This document shows positions 1 to 8,083 of a stretch of 32,527 bases of DNA, piece by piece. The translations under genes and the position numbers were made by a program. The notes under the pieces were generated by a model, which made no database searches, had not been told where the DNA came from, and was given only the letters and a program-made list of their open reading frames with translations. The first letter of the stretch is position 1, and each line of letters starts with the position of its first letter. The stretch lies in NCBI GenBank assembly GCA_947476645.1, contig CANJRM010000025.1:1-32527 (forward strand), in the 5' to 3' direction. The stretch is from Bacteroidota bacterium. GTDB lineage: Bacteria > Bacteroidota > Bacteroidia > Chitinophagales > LD1.

Positions 1-1490
1 ACAGTATGATGTATTAGCGACCAGTTCACAAAACTATAACCAACATTCGGCAGCGCAGAAATATTCAACAGCGTTCCGCTCGCATCTTGCAGTAAGGTCG
101 GGTAAGAAGAAATAACCGTTCCGTTCACATTCACACTTCCTGCAGCGGGAATATTTGCAACAACCACCAGATTTGATGAATCAGGAATAAGCGCAAAGTT
201 GACGGTAAGCGTATCGTTTTGCGTAATCGTAAAGGAAGCATTGTTCGAACTGCTGCTTGGGCTTAGAACGTGATGCAGCAGTGTCCAGTTCACAAAATTA
301 TATCCACCGTTAGGAGTGGCTGAAATGTTTACGAGTGTTCCCGTTTGGTATTGCACTTGTGAAGGATAAACAGAAATCACAGTGCCGTTCACTGTTGCAC
401 TTCCACCCGCAGGTATGTTGGCTAATACCGTTAACTTAAAACTATCTGGCGGCAGCGGAACAAAGAAGGCATAGATAGTATCACTTTGTGTAATGGTGCA
501 TGTAATCGGATTTGCAGTATCATTTGGCAGTGGTGCCGCATGAACAATGTGCCAGTTGAAAAATGCATAACCTGCATTTGGTGTAGCAGAAACATTCAGC
601 AAAGTTCCTGTAGTTACATTAAGCACCGAAGGATAAGTAGTGTAAGTAGTTCCGTTAACGGTTATACTTCCGCCCACTGTAGGAAATGCCTGAACTACCA
701 CATTGTAATTGGCAACTGTATCTGTTTTAAATGTAGCCAGTAAAGTATCATGTTGCTGAATAATAAAGGATGCAGCTATAGCAGAATCATTTGGAGAAAC
801 AGTATGATGAATCAACGTCCATCGAACAAAACTATATCCGGCATTAGCAGTAGCTAAAAGATTTACCGTGCTTCCGTTCAAATGCTGCATCACAGTAGGA
901 TAAGTGGAGATAACCGTTCCGTTCACAGTCACCGTTCCTGCCGGTGCAATATTTGACAGCACCACTAAGTTCGATGAATCGCTTTGATAATTTGCGGTGA
1001 GTGTATCATCAACCAAAATCATAAAGCCAACATTCGGTGCCGAATTGTTTGGCAACAACGTATGATGAAGAATACTCCAGTTCACAAAATTGTATCCTGC
1101 GTTTGGCGTTTCAAATATGTTCAGAATGGTGCTATCGGCAAAAGTGAAAGTGTAAGGATACGAAGGCGGAGTAACTCCGTTCACCGAAATATTTCCTCCC
1201 GGGTTTGGATTAGTTACAACCGTTAATCGAACCGAATCGGTAGGAATAAATACAGCGGTGAGACTATCGCCTGAATTTACTAAGTCAAACCAAATACTGT
1301 CAGTAACTAAACTTGGATTGATAGTATGTCCCTGAATTGTCCAATGCGAAAACTGATAGCCAGGATTAGCACTTGCTTTACAAACAAGATTCACTCCGCC
1401 AAAATAAGTAGAGTGCCATGGATAAGCCGGAGGATTAATGGTATTCACCAAAACAGTTCCGCTGTTTGCAGGATAAACATTTACAATTAA
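1..1490 (-). repeat. Six tandem InlB-type repeats inside the CotH protein
   Basis: The unit boundaries, set on the first conserved L/Y strand, are 1227-1490, 969-1226, 708-968, 435-707, 171-434 and 1-170 (cut by the edge). Units are 258-273 bases, always a multiple of three. Each has the pattern LTVVAN..P.GG, VNGTVISxYP, ISATPNAGYxFVNW, HHTLxPNxS, DTLTAxF. The G-Y-x-F-x-x-W core is typical of the bacterial InlB B-repeat/Big family. Units have diverged at DNA level, so the array is not a recent expansion. Confidence 0.85.
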
Positions 1491-3464
1491 AGGATAAGGA
1501 CCTGTTACATGGTAGCAGGTATCCATTGCCGCACCAATTACAGAGCAACGACCCGTAATTTGACCGCGCAGATATTGCACATTCTGCAACCACTGATTAT
1601 AACTTCCTCCCCAGCGAGTGCACTGTCTTTGCATTTCAGGTTGAATGCGTGCAATCATGGTATCAAGATGATTAGTCATGTTGGTGCAGTTGAATGCACT
1701 GTTGAGTAAGTCGGCAAAACGATTGATATAGAGTTGTTCAAAATCGGGATTCTGCATCAACGCGTTGAAGATTACAATATGCCCCATCTCGGCACCTATA
1801 TTCGGATTGCTATAATCAGGTCCACCGCCATTGGCAGAATTTACATCACAAGGATTTGCATTGAAATCTGTATTCGCCCAACCCGTAAAATTTTCTCCAA
1901 GGTTAAAAGTGTTGTCTTCATCCCATAACCAGTATTTCCATTTTACAATGTTTGGCGTTTTGCGTCCGCGCCACCACGCAGTATTCCAATTCAACCAATC
2001 GCTGTCAACAGTATAAAGCCCGAGTGCAATCGCATCAATCATGCTCATCACATTCAAGCGATCAGTTACAAAAGTGTAATTGGCAGGAATGGCGAGATTG
2101 TTTGATATAACAAAATTGTAAAGGTTCGTCCACGCAGTATCGCTTCCGTATTGCACATTCATACTGCCCCAATATTTTAAGTCATCTACATATTGCTCCG
2201 GCTGATTGTAGTAATGATTAAAATAATCAGCGTCAACTCTATCGCGAATTTCATACACGCCCCAGTATTGTCCGTTGATAAAAACCAAACAATGCTCCAT
2301 TCTTCTGAAGTCTACATTCAGGTTAAATTTTTCGGCAAGTGTTTGCACGTAAGCATCGCGTATATGCGCGGCAGGGTTTGGTAAATTTCCGGGGAAATTA
2401 TCAGAAGCTGCGGCTTTCAAAATCAACCAGTGATAGTGATGGCGCGTAGTAGTGGTAAACATTTTATAGTCTATCTCGTGCCCTGTGCCATACTCATCTT
2501 CAATATTAAAATCCATTCCCTTTTGCGGATAAGCCCAAGAGTCATTCCCGTGAGGAGAGTATTCACTTTCAATTTCAAAAATCTGCGCATTATTAGTGCC
2601 GAAGTACTCCATACTTCCCGCTGTAAAATTTACGTTGCCGTTAAAAAGATTATTGAACTGGTCGCTCGTCAACGACATTACAGGAAGTGTATGCGTTTCA
2701 TTAATGAAGTAAGAATTTGTTTCGTCAAAACTTCCTGCATACACACTGCTGTTATCAAATGCCCGCGCGCGAATTACAGTGTTGGCTGAAACAGAAATGG
2801 GACCTGCATATAGCGTAGAAGCGGTAGTTGGAACGGCACCGTTCGTTGTATAACGAATAGAGGTATTTGCCATGGAACAGGTAAGCGAAACCGATTGAGT
2901 GCCTGAATAAAATCCTGCTGGAAGTGAAAACTGAACCTTGGGAACGTAAGCAGGATAAGCAGTTTGCGTATTGTTCGAAGCGTTGGGAGTAGGCGTTTGA
3001 AATACAGTCCAGTTACCTGCACCGTTAGTTGCTCTGCCGCGCGAATGATTTACGCGTGTAGGATAAACAGTAGTTGAATCTACAATCACACCCGAAGTAT
3101 TCGTAAGCAATAAAACTTCAGAAGTATCCGATTGAGTAAGCTTGAAATTAGTGTGTTGCTGCCCGCTGAATACACCGCCACGATTAGAGCAGAAAAAAAT
3201 CTTGAAACCGTTTGCGTTCACCGTAACCCCGGCAGGAATTTGCCATTTGGTCAAATTGCCCGGGCTATCGCTCAAATACCATCCGCCAATATTTACAGCG
3301 GCACCTGTAGGATTATAGATTTCCAACCAGTCATTGTATTCACCGCTGGCATCGGCATAAACCGATTTGTTAGCGGCTGAAAATTCGTTGATAACAACCT
3401 GGGCATTCAGTAAAGAGAAAACCCCCATTACAAATGCGAAGAGAAGAGCGTAATTTTTTTTCAT
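1..3464 (-). CDS. Giant secreted CotH-kinase / lamin-tail / InlB-repeat protein, 3' end beyond the window
   Basis: The frame starts at ATG 3464 and stays open to the left edge, giving at least 1154 residues; I checked it in frame at three widely spaced points. Order of parts: signal peptide (residues 1-21, ending LLNAQ); lamin-tail domain about 23-125 (VVINEFSAAN, NDWLEIYNP, IGGWYLSD); chitobiase-C-like strand domain about 170-245 (IRYTTNGAVPT); CotH-kinase-like region about 255-620 with WKYWLWDEDN at 511-518, where the D-x-D is the expected metal-binding pair; then InlB-type repeats of 86-91 residues from base 1490 to the edge. CotH proteins are atypical kinases; in Bacteroidota this architecture is usually an extracellular or cell-wall protein. 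A T9SS sorting domain is expected beyond the edge but is not visible. A TACATTTG promoter box lies 25 bases upstream of the start. Domain calls are by motif only. Confidence 0.85.
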   Translation of the reverse strand, partial: MKKNYALLFAFVMGVFSLLNAQVVINEFSAANKSVYADASGEYNDWLEIYNPTGAAVNIGGWYLSDSPGNLTKWQIPAGVTVNANGFKIFFCSNRGGVFSGQQHTNFKLTQSDTSEVLLLTNTSGVIVDSTTVYPTRVNHSRGRATNGAGNWTVFQTPTPNASNNTQTAYPAYVPKVQFSLPAGFYSGTQSVSLTCSMANTSIRYTTNGAVPTTASTLYAGPISVSANTVIRARAFDNSSVYAGSFDETNSYFINETHTLPVMSLTSDQFNNLFNGNVNFTAGSMEYFGTNNAQIFEIESEYSPHGNDSWAYPQKGMDFNIEDEYGTGHEIDYKMFTTTTRHHYHWLILKAAASDNFPGNLPNPAAHIRDAYVQTLAEKFNLNVDFRRMEHCLVFINGQYWGVYEIRDRVDADYFNHYYNQPEQYVDDLKYWGSMNVQYGSDTAWTNLYNFVISNNLAIPANYTFVTDRLNVMSMIDAIALGLYTVDSDWLNWNTAWWRGRKTPNIVKWKYWLWDEDNTFNLGENFTGWANTDFNANPCDVNSANGGGPDYSNPNIGAEMGHIVIFNALMQNPDFEQLYINRFADLLNSAFNCTNMTNHLDTMIARIQPEMQRQCTRWGGSYNQWLQNVQYLRGQITGRCSVIGAAMDTCYHVTGPYPLIVNVYPANSGTVLVNTINPPAYPWHSTYFGGVNLVCKASANPGYQFSHWTIQGHTINPSLVTDSIWFDLVNSGDSLTAVFIPTDSVRLTVVTNPNPGGNISVNGVTPPSYPYTFTFADSTILNIFETPNAGYNFVNWSILHHTLLPNNSAPNVGFMILVDDTLTANYQSDSSNLVVLSNIAPAGTVTVNGTVISTYPTVMQHLNGSTVNLLATANAGYSFVRWTLIHHTVSPNDSAIAASFIIQQHDTLLATFKTDTVANYNVVVQAFPTVGGSITVNGTTYTTYPSVLNVTTGTLLNVSATPNAGYAFFNWHIVHAAPLPNDTANPITCTITQSDTIYAFFVPLPPDSFKLTVLANIPAGGSATVNGTVISVYPSQVQYQTGTLVNISATPNGGYNFVNWTLLHHVLSPSSSSNNASFTITQNDTLTVNFALIPDSSNLVVVANIPAAGSVNVNGTVISSYPTLLQDASGTLLNISALPNVGYSFVNWSLIHHT

Positions 3465-3488
3465 TTCGGAGTGTGATAAAACAATCTT

Positions 3489-3496
3489 CAAATGTA
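3489..3496 (-). promoter_or_regulatory. Bacteroidota -7 box for the CotH gene
   Basis: The minus strand reads TACATTTG, an exact match to the Bacteroidota -7 consensus TAnnTTTG, ending 25 bases before the ATG at 3464. No clean TTG is seen at the usual distance upstream, so the -33 element is weak or absent. Confidence 0.55.
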
Positions 3497-3562
3497 GATT
3501 TTAAAATGAAATCTTAAGGGCGCTGAAGGTACTCTTGAAACAATTGTGAACCCGATATTGTT

Positions 3563-4558
3563 CTAAGCAGTTTCAGGCGAAACAATTGCCCGCTTCACAA
3601 TATTGAAATAGTTTTTCTCCAGCGTACCGTTTTTGTAATACCCTCTTTCTAGAAGAAGCTTATGCATAAGCGGAAGATTATAGGAAGGAGCACCCATACA
3701 CAAGTGATGTTCCGAATGATAGTTCACATGATGTGGAGCAAACAAAATTCGTTCAACGAAATTGGCATAAGTAGTGCGCGTGTTCTTCTGCGGATTGTGA
3801 AAATCTTCCACCATGCTGTGCTCTGCCATACTGCGCACGCGAATGCAAAAGTTGTAAGTAGTCAGCATAGCTCCAATCCAAAGCAGATATAACCACGGCT
3901 TACCAAACGCATAAAGAATACCGAACAGAATCAAATTAGCAGCCACGGGGCCAGCCATATTTTTAACCGCGTTCAAAATAATTTCACTGAATGTTTTGTC
4001 TTTCAACGATACACGCTCTGCTTTTCCGTTGAGCGCATATTTCACAAAACCCAGTTGCATAAAAATTACACCTAGCAAAGATTTTAAACCCGATAAACCA
4101 AACAGGTCGCGCAAAAATTTTCGGGTCATGCTCATGCGTGAAGTCGGATAACCTTCTGTAAGTGGAACATCGGGGTCATCATCTAAACCGGTATTGATAT
4201 GATGCTGCGTGTGATACGGACGATACTTATCTACATCATGAAAAATAGGATATGCGCCCAACCAATTTCCAACAAAGCGATTTACACGCCGAGAGGTAAA
4301 CACACTATCATGTGAACAATCATGCAGAATAATAGCACATGCCAATTGCTTTCCGCCAATAATAAAAAGGGCAATAACGATGGTGAAAGGATTCGTCCAC
4401 ATACCTGCAATAAAAAAAGCAAAGGCGATCCATAACCACGTGTCAGCAATTTCTAAAAATGCTTTCAGGTTATTTTTTTGCATCAGCAATTTTATTTCAT
4501 CGTTGCTCAAATACTCGTGCAGTGTTTTGTTATACCACTTCAAATGATTTTCAGCCAT
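3563..4558 (-). CDS. Membrane fatty acid desaturase family protein
   Basis: 331 residues with the three histidine boxes of the membrane di-iron desaturase/hydroxylase superfamily: HDCSH at 79-83, HTQHH at 116-120 and HSEHH at 281-285, plus an extra HH at 276-277. Hydrophobic segments at about 41-78, 160-175 and 201-232 fit the four-helix membrane fold with the boxes on the cytoplasmic side. The family introduces double bonds or hydroxyls into acyl chains using O2 and an electron donor; the substrate cannot be told from sequence. The length is normal and all box histidines are present. It lies 55 bases downstream of the GT39-like gene on the same strand and could be co-transcribed with it. Confidence 0.88.
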   Translation of the reverse strand: MAENHLKWYNKTLHEYLSNDEIKLLMQKNNLKAFLEIADTWLWIAFAFFIAGMWTNPFTIVIALFIIGGKQLACAIILHDCSHDSVFTSRRVNRFVGNWLGAYPIFHDVDKYRPYHTQHHINTGLDDDPDVPLTEGYPTSRMSMTRKFLRDLFGLSGLKSLLGVIFMQLGFVKYALNGKAERVSLKDKTFSEIILNAVKNMAGPVAANLILFGILYAFGKPWLYLLWIGAMLTTYNFCIRVRSMAEHSMVEDFHNPQKNTRTTYANFVERILFAPHHVNYHSEHHLCMGAPSYNLPLMHKLLLERGYYKNGTLEKNYFNIVKRAIVSPETA

Positions 4559-4613
4559 AGTTCAAAAGTAGAAATTAGTAAGTAGAAAATTACAAAGCTG
4601 CGCATTACCCGCA

Positions 4614-6575
4614 TTAATAAACCATTCCCTGATTAATAAGCTGCGAAGCAGTGGTAGCACATTGGTCTTCGAGCGTTATGTGTTTCTGCTGTGCCTGTTT
4701 TTGCATCATGTTCAACCAGTTTTGGTTTTTGCGCATGCGCTCGTCATACATAAAAATTTCTTTCTGCCGTTCAGCATACCACAAAGCTGTTTTGGTAACT
4801 GCCGCTTTTGTTTCCTCACCGTTTTCTCTGGCACCTTTTTCAATTTGAGCCATCCATTCGGCATTGCTTGTTATTTGCTTTTCATAATCGTTTGCGCTTA
4901 ACGCTGGCGTTGGTGCAGAAACTACAATCGGATCCGACAAATCAGAATCTCTGCCTTCAGTATTTTTTACAACGAAATATTCAGTCCCCATCGATTTAAA
5001 AATTTCATGATTGCTGAATTTTTTGAAAGAAACATTTCCGAGGAAAGAATCGAGCAATTGAAATTGTTTGTCGCTTAATATTAAAATGGAAGGAGTATCT
5101 GCACAATAAGCGTAAGCCAGTTCTGTAAGCCGGTGCTCCTCTTTAATATTTTCAAAATGGCGACTTAAATAAAAAGGCAAACTTGGTGGTTCCCATCGGC
5201 TGTTACCTATAAAGACCGAACATTCTTTTGATTCATTTTCAAGCGAAGCCGCCAGTTTTTTATTGCAGTTTTTAAACTCATCAATAAAAGGTAAAGCAAT
5301 AACCCAAACTAAGATTTGCAAAACTATAGCGTATCCAAAAACGCCTTGTGAAACTTTGCCGTGCTGGCTCAAATAAATACTTCTGAGCGTAACAAGCAGA
5401 AGAGAAATTCCAATTCCTGTGAAAACGATTTTTTGCGACAACGGTAATTTCAAATACAGCGAAGCGCATAGTATTGCTAACGCAATTAAAACCTGAAGCA
5501 CGAAGTGAATGATTACGAAAACTTTCTTCGGCATTTCGTTACTGCTTAAACGCTGAGCCAGCATGAAAGCAAACGGAATATGAGCCGCCAACACATAGCT
5601 GGGTAATTTACTTGGCGATAACTCATAAATAAACCATCCTGCAAAAAACCACGCTCCGAAAATCAGCGCGTGCTCTTTATCCTTGAAAAAATTCTTTGCA
5701 GTAGCGTAAAACGCACCGGGAATAAACATCAAATAAGGAAAGAAGAAAACAACAATCAGCAGCAAATGAACTCCGGGTGGTCCCGTTTGCCCGAGCACAC
5801 TTCCGTTTATTCGCTTTAATATATACCAGTCATACATCCACTTTAAAAATACACCGCCATCATTCAACGTAGTTAAGTGGCACCAGTAAGCAAAAGGAAT
5901 GATCGAGAGCGGTAAGAAAAACCAAGGATGAAGCAGCAGTAAGTTTTTTCGCAGCGGATGCAACAGCAAAAGTACTGCACCAAAAATGCCTGTGAAAATG
6001 ATTACAGGCGGCCCCTTGGTAAGCAATGCCGCGGCAAACGAAATCCAGAATACTAAAACGAAAATTTTCTTTCGCTGCAGCAAAACAAAAAGTATAGAGA
6101 TAGCGCAAAGTGTGGTAAAAAAAAGCAGAGTAGAATCAACCACCGAAACTTTTGCAAGCACTGGAATTAAAACAGAAGTGCTCAAAATTACCGCAGCAGT
6201 AAAACCTTGCTTTCGTCCGAATAAAGAGCCACCTGCGAAAAACACAAGCAGATAAGTGAGCACAGTAAACACCGCAGCAGGAAAACGTAGCGCAAACTCG
6301 TTTACGCCAAACAATTTATACGACAGCGCAATGTTCCAGAAATGCAGCGGTGGTTTGCGGTGAATTTCGCTCCACATGGCATGTGGCACCACCCAGTTAT
6401 TTGTCTTCAACATTACATTGCCAAACGAAGCATAAGCACCCTCATCCTGATCCCAAATACTGATACTACCGTTATGAATAAATGCGGTAAGAATTACGAA
6501 AACGAAAAAGGCGGGATAAATAAATTTTGTGTCGCTTATAACTTTCGAATACCTGTCAATGATTTTGGTGTACAT
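4614..6575 (-). CDS. GT39/ArnT-like polytopic membrane glycosyltransferase
   Basis: 653 residues. Many hydrophobic helices fill residues about 18-440, followed by a soluble C-terminal region of about 210 residues rich in charged and Ala/Gln-rich helix. Near the first loop, WDQDEGAY (41-48) supplies the D-E pair conserved in the first periplasmic loop of PMT/ArnT-type transferases. IHRKPPLHFW and the long run of hydrophobic helices agree with that family, which moves a sugar from a polyprenyl-phosphate carrier onto protein or lipid A on the outer face of the inner membrane. The acceptor and sugar are unknown. The C-terminal tail (about 580-653) has no recognisable domain. Start: the only ATG before the first membrane helix. 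Confidence 0.8.
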   Translation of the reverse strand: MYTKIIDRYSKVISDTKFIYPAFFVFVILTAFIHNGSISIWDQDEGAYASFGNVMLKTNNWVVPHAMWSEIHRKPPLHFWNIALSYKLFGVNEFALRFPAAVFTVLTYLLVFFAGGSLFGRKQGFTAAVILSTSVLIPVLAKVSVVDSTLLFFTTLCAISILFVLLQRKKIFVLVFWISFAAALLTKGPPVIIFTGIFGAVLLLLHPLRKNLLLLHPWFFLPLSIIPFAYWCHLTTLNDGGVFLKWMYDWYILKRINGSVLGQTGPPGVHLLLIVVFFFPYLMFIPGAFYATAKNFFKDKEHALIFGAWFFAGWFIYELSPSKLPSYVLAAHIPFAFMLAQRLSSNEMPKKVFVIIHFVLQVLIALAILCASLYLKLPLSQKIVFTGIGISLLLVTLRSIYLSQHGKVSQGVFGYAIVLQILVWVIALPFIDEFKNCNKKLAASLENESKECSVFIGNSRWEPPSLPFYLSRHFENIKEEHRLTELAYAYCADTPSILILSDKQFQLLDSFLGNVSFKKFSNHEIFKSMGTEYFVVKNTEGRDSDLSDPIVVSAPTPALSANDYEKQITSNAEWMAQIEKGARENGEETKAAVTKTALWYAERQKEIFMYDERMRKNQNWLNMMQKQAQQKHITLEDQCATTASQLINQGMVY

Positions 6576-6632
6576 CTCACAATTTGAGTGGCTAATCTAA
6601 AAGTATTCAAATACTAAGCTCAAACTGTAACA

Positions 6633-6662
6633 CAAACAGCCCCAATCTCTCGGGGCTGTTTG
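6633..6662 (-). terminator. Strong hairpin, possible terminator
   Basis: A perfect 11-bp stem (CAAACAGCCCC paired with GGGGCTGTTTG) closes an 8-base loop. It lies between the stop of the carboxypeptidase-regulatory-like gene and the start of the GT39-like gene, where a terminator is expected. There is no long T run after it on either strand beyond the TTTG in the stem, so its efficiency is uncertain. Confidence 0.5.
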
Positions 6663-6678
6663 CATTCGGTTGTTTGTT

Positions 6679-6694
6679 CCCGCAGCATTGCGGG
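6679..6694. repeat. Small GC-rich palindrome CCCGCAGCATTGCGGG
   Basis: Six-base arms (CCCGCA/TGCGGG) flank GCAT. It lies 42 bases from REP-like copy A in the same intergenic stretch. It may belong to a second dispersed palindrome family or be part of a longer REP-containing module; only one copy is seen here. Confidence 0.35.
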
Positions 6695-6735
6695 ATGGCA
6701 CAAAGTACCGGAGGTGGATGCCTGCTTTTGTCTCA

Positions 6736-6761
6736 GCAGGGTCTCCGCTTCGGGACCCTGC
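6736..6761 (+). repeat. REP-like palindrome, copy A
   Basis: A 26-base element with 8-bp outer arms GCAGGGTC/GACCCTGC, an unpaired T, a 3-bp inner stem CCG/CGG and loop CTT. It is preceded by GTCTCA and followed by GTT, flanks shared with copies C and D. It sits alone between the GT39-like and carboxypeptidase-regulatory-like genes, 3 kb from the RAYT. Confidence 0.8.
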
Positions 6762-6799
6762 GTTCGGCTGTTCCATTTACTCATCCACTCATTTGCTCA

Positions 6800-7699
6800 T
6801 CACTTCGCTGTCATCTCAATCTCCACCTTCGTATTCTGTCCCTGCTTCACAACCACCTCCGTCAACTCCACATCATTATACCCATCGGCTTTGCATTGCA
6901 CAGTATATGTTCCGTGTTTAATCGCCACTATTTTTAGGAACCCTTTCTTATTCGTAACACCGCTTATTCCCAACTCCACTAGCTTCACCTCTGCTCCGGC
7001 TATCGGGTTACCATCTTTGTCAGTTACAAATGCGCCTATTTTCGTATGGTCTGTTTTAGGGTCAACAACAATGCGCGCATTATCATAGTTCTGCACAAAC
7101 TCAGTATTGCCATCATTAAACACCACCACCAATTTATCCATACGGTTTTTCAAAAATTTCTTCACCTCACTTACAGCCGCATTCAAATTTGCAGTATCCG
7201 TTTTTCTTTCACTGCGTTTTGTTCGGGGTTGCGGCACTAATCCTTCAAAATCATCAACAGCATTTTTAAAATCAGTAAGCATTAGAGGAGTTATTCCATA
7301 ATCAGCTAAAGCAACCACGTTCGTGTTCGCTGCCTCATAAATGTTTCGGCAGTTCGAAATCAAATCATCATCCTTTGCTTTTTGCAAACCGCTGAGCGTA
7401 AAACGCATACTCTCTTTTAGAGTAGTCATTTCTTTTTCATCAGCATAAGCAAACACAATTCCTGCCAATGAATTTCCAAACTCGGCTAAGTTCTTCTTCA
7501 TCGCATTCTTGTTCGCGGTATAACCTTTTATGTTCATCGCTTGCCGCGTGGCAAGCGATGTTATATTCGCGTTCTTTGCGCTCAATAAAATAAGTGAATT
7601 TTTAAACCCCGTGTTGGCATCTACAATACCTTGGTTGGCTTTGCATTCGGTTTCAACTACACGGCTCATGTTGAACCCGGCCATAGTTATAGCATTCAT
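6800..7699 (-). CDS. Carboxypeptidase-regulatory-like domain protein with helical N-terminal region
   Basis: 299 residues from ATG 7699. The C-terminal ~80 residues form a CarboxypepD_reg-like Ig fold (IGAFVTDKDGNPIAGAEV, NKKGFLKIVAIKHGTYTVQC, GYNDVELTEVVVKQGQNTKV), common in Bacteroidota surface proteins. The N-terminal ~200 residues are mostly helical and unrecognised. No signal peptide is visible from this start. The frame stays open for another 41 codons upstream (7700-7822) with coding-like composition (ITAYFTWATEKNNAVERGKW) but no ATG, GTG or TTG, so the true N-terminus is probably longer and either mis-sequenced or frameshifted. A hairpin at 6633-6662 may end its transcript. Confidence 0.7.
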   Translation of the reverse strand: MNAITMAGFNMSRVVETECKANQGIVDANTGFKNSLILLSAKNANITSLATRQAMNIKGYTANKNAMKKNLAEFGNSLAGIVFAYADEKEMTTLKESMRFTLSGLQKAKDDDLISNCRNIYEAANTNVVALADYGITPLMLTDFKNAVDDFEGLVPQPRTKRSERKTDTANLNAAVSEVKKFLKNRMDKLVVVFNDGNTEFVQNYDNARIVVDPKTDHTKIGAFVTDKDGNPIAGAEVKLVELGISGVTNKKGFLKIVAIKHGTYTVQCKADGYNDVELTEVVVKQGQNTKVEIEMTAK

Positions 7700-7850
7700 A
7701 ACATTTTTGTTTTGTGCCCACTTCCCTCTTTCAACTGCATTGTTTTTTTCAGTTGCCCAAGTAAAGTAAGCGGTTATTAAAAAATGTTGATTTGCTTCAT
7801 CTATGGTATTCTTGTTTTGATTTTATGTTTTGATTCTGCTTATTTTTCAT
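7700..7850 (-). pseudogene. Probable missing 5' part of the preceding gene, separated by a frameshift
   Basis: The 41 codons directly upstream of ATG 7699 encode a protein-like stretch (NTIDEANQHFLITAYFTWAT, then EKNNAVERGKWAQNKNV) and are preceded by TAA at 7823-7825. An ATG at 7850 in the neighbouring frame reads MKNKQNQNIKSKQ and then hits TGA after 17 codons. One base lost, or two gained, near 7815-7830 would fuse the two into a protein of about 349 residues. A purine-rich GGATTGAGA precedes ATG 7850. This could be a true mutation, an assembly error in an A-rich stretch, or an unusual start. Confidence 0.4.
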
Positions 7851-7909
7851 TCTCAATCCTAAATCCTACTTCCTCTTTTTCCCTTTCGATTACTAAACGT
7901 GTACCAGGT

Positions 7910-8023
7910 TTATTTTATTGTGTGTTCATACAAAAATTTTAACGCTTCTTTAAATTTCGGTTGGTATTGGCTGTAAAAATGCATTGCATTTTCCAGCTGA
8001 GTTGCGGAATTTGTAGGTTGCAT
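7910..8023 (-). CDS. Possible 37-residue small protein
   Basis: The frame runs from ATG 8023 to TAA 7910. The product starts MQPTNSATQLENAMHFYSQY and ends LKFLYEHTIK; it is amphipathic, probably helical, with no signal or membrane segment. It lies between the seven-repeat cargo gene and the carboxypeptidase-regulatory-like gene on the same strand. I do not recognise it. It could equally be a remnant or chance; composition is the only support. Confidence 0.28.
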   Translation of the reverse strand: MQPTNSATQLENAMHFYSQYQPKFKEALKFLYEHTIK

Positions 8024-8083
8024 AGCAGCTATTGTATTTTCATTCTCAAATTCTCACATCCGCTAATTCGCTAATTGTTTCTC

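Noticed and set aside
3539-3562. Short inverted repeat AACAAT/ATTGTT after the desaturase gene as terminator
   Set aside because: A 6-bp AT-rich stem with an 12-base loop and no T run is too weak to call.
6660-7088. 142-codon plus-strand frame starting next to the hairpin
   Set aside because: It runs through REP-like copy A and then opposite the carboxypeptidase-regulatory-like gene; codon use is unlike the neighbours.
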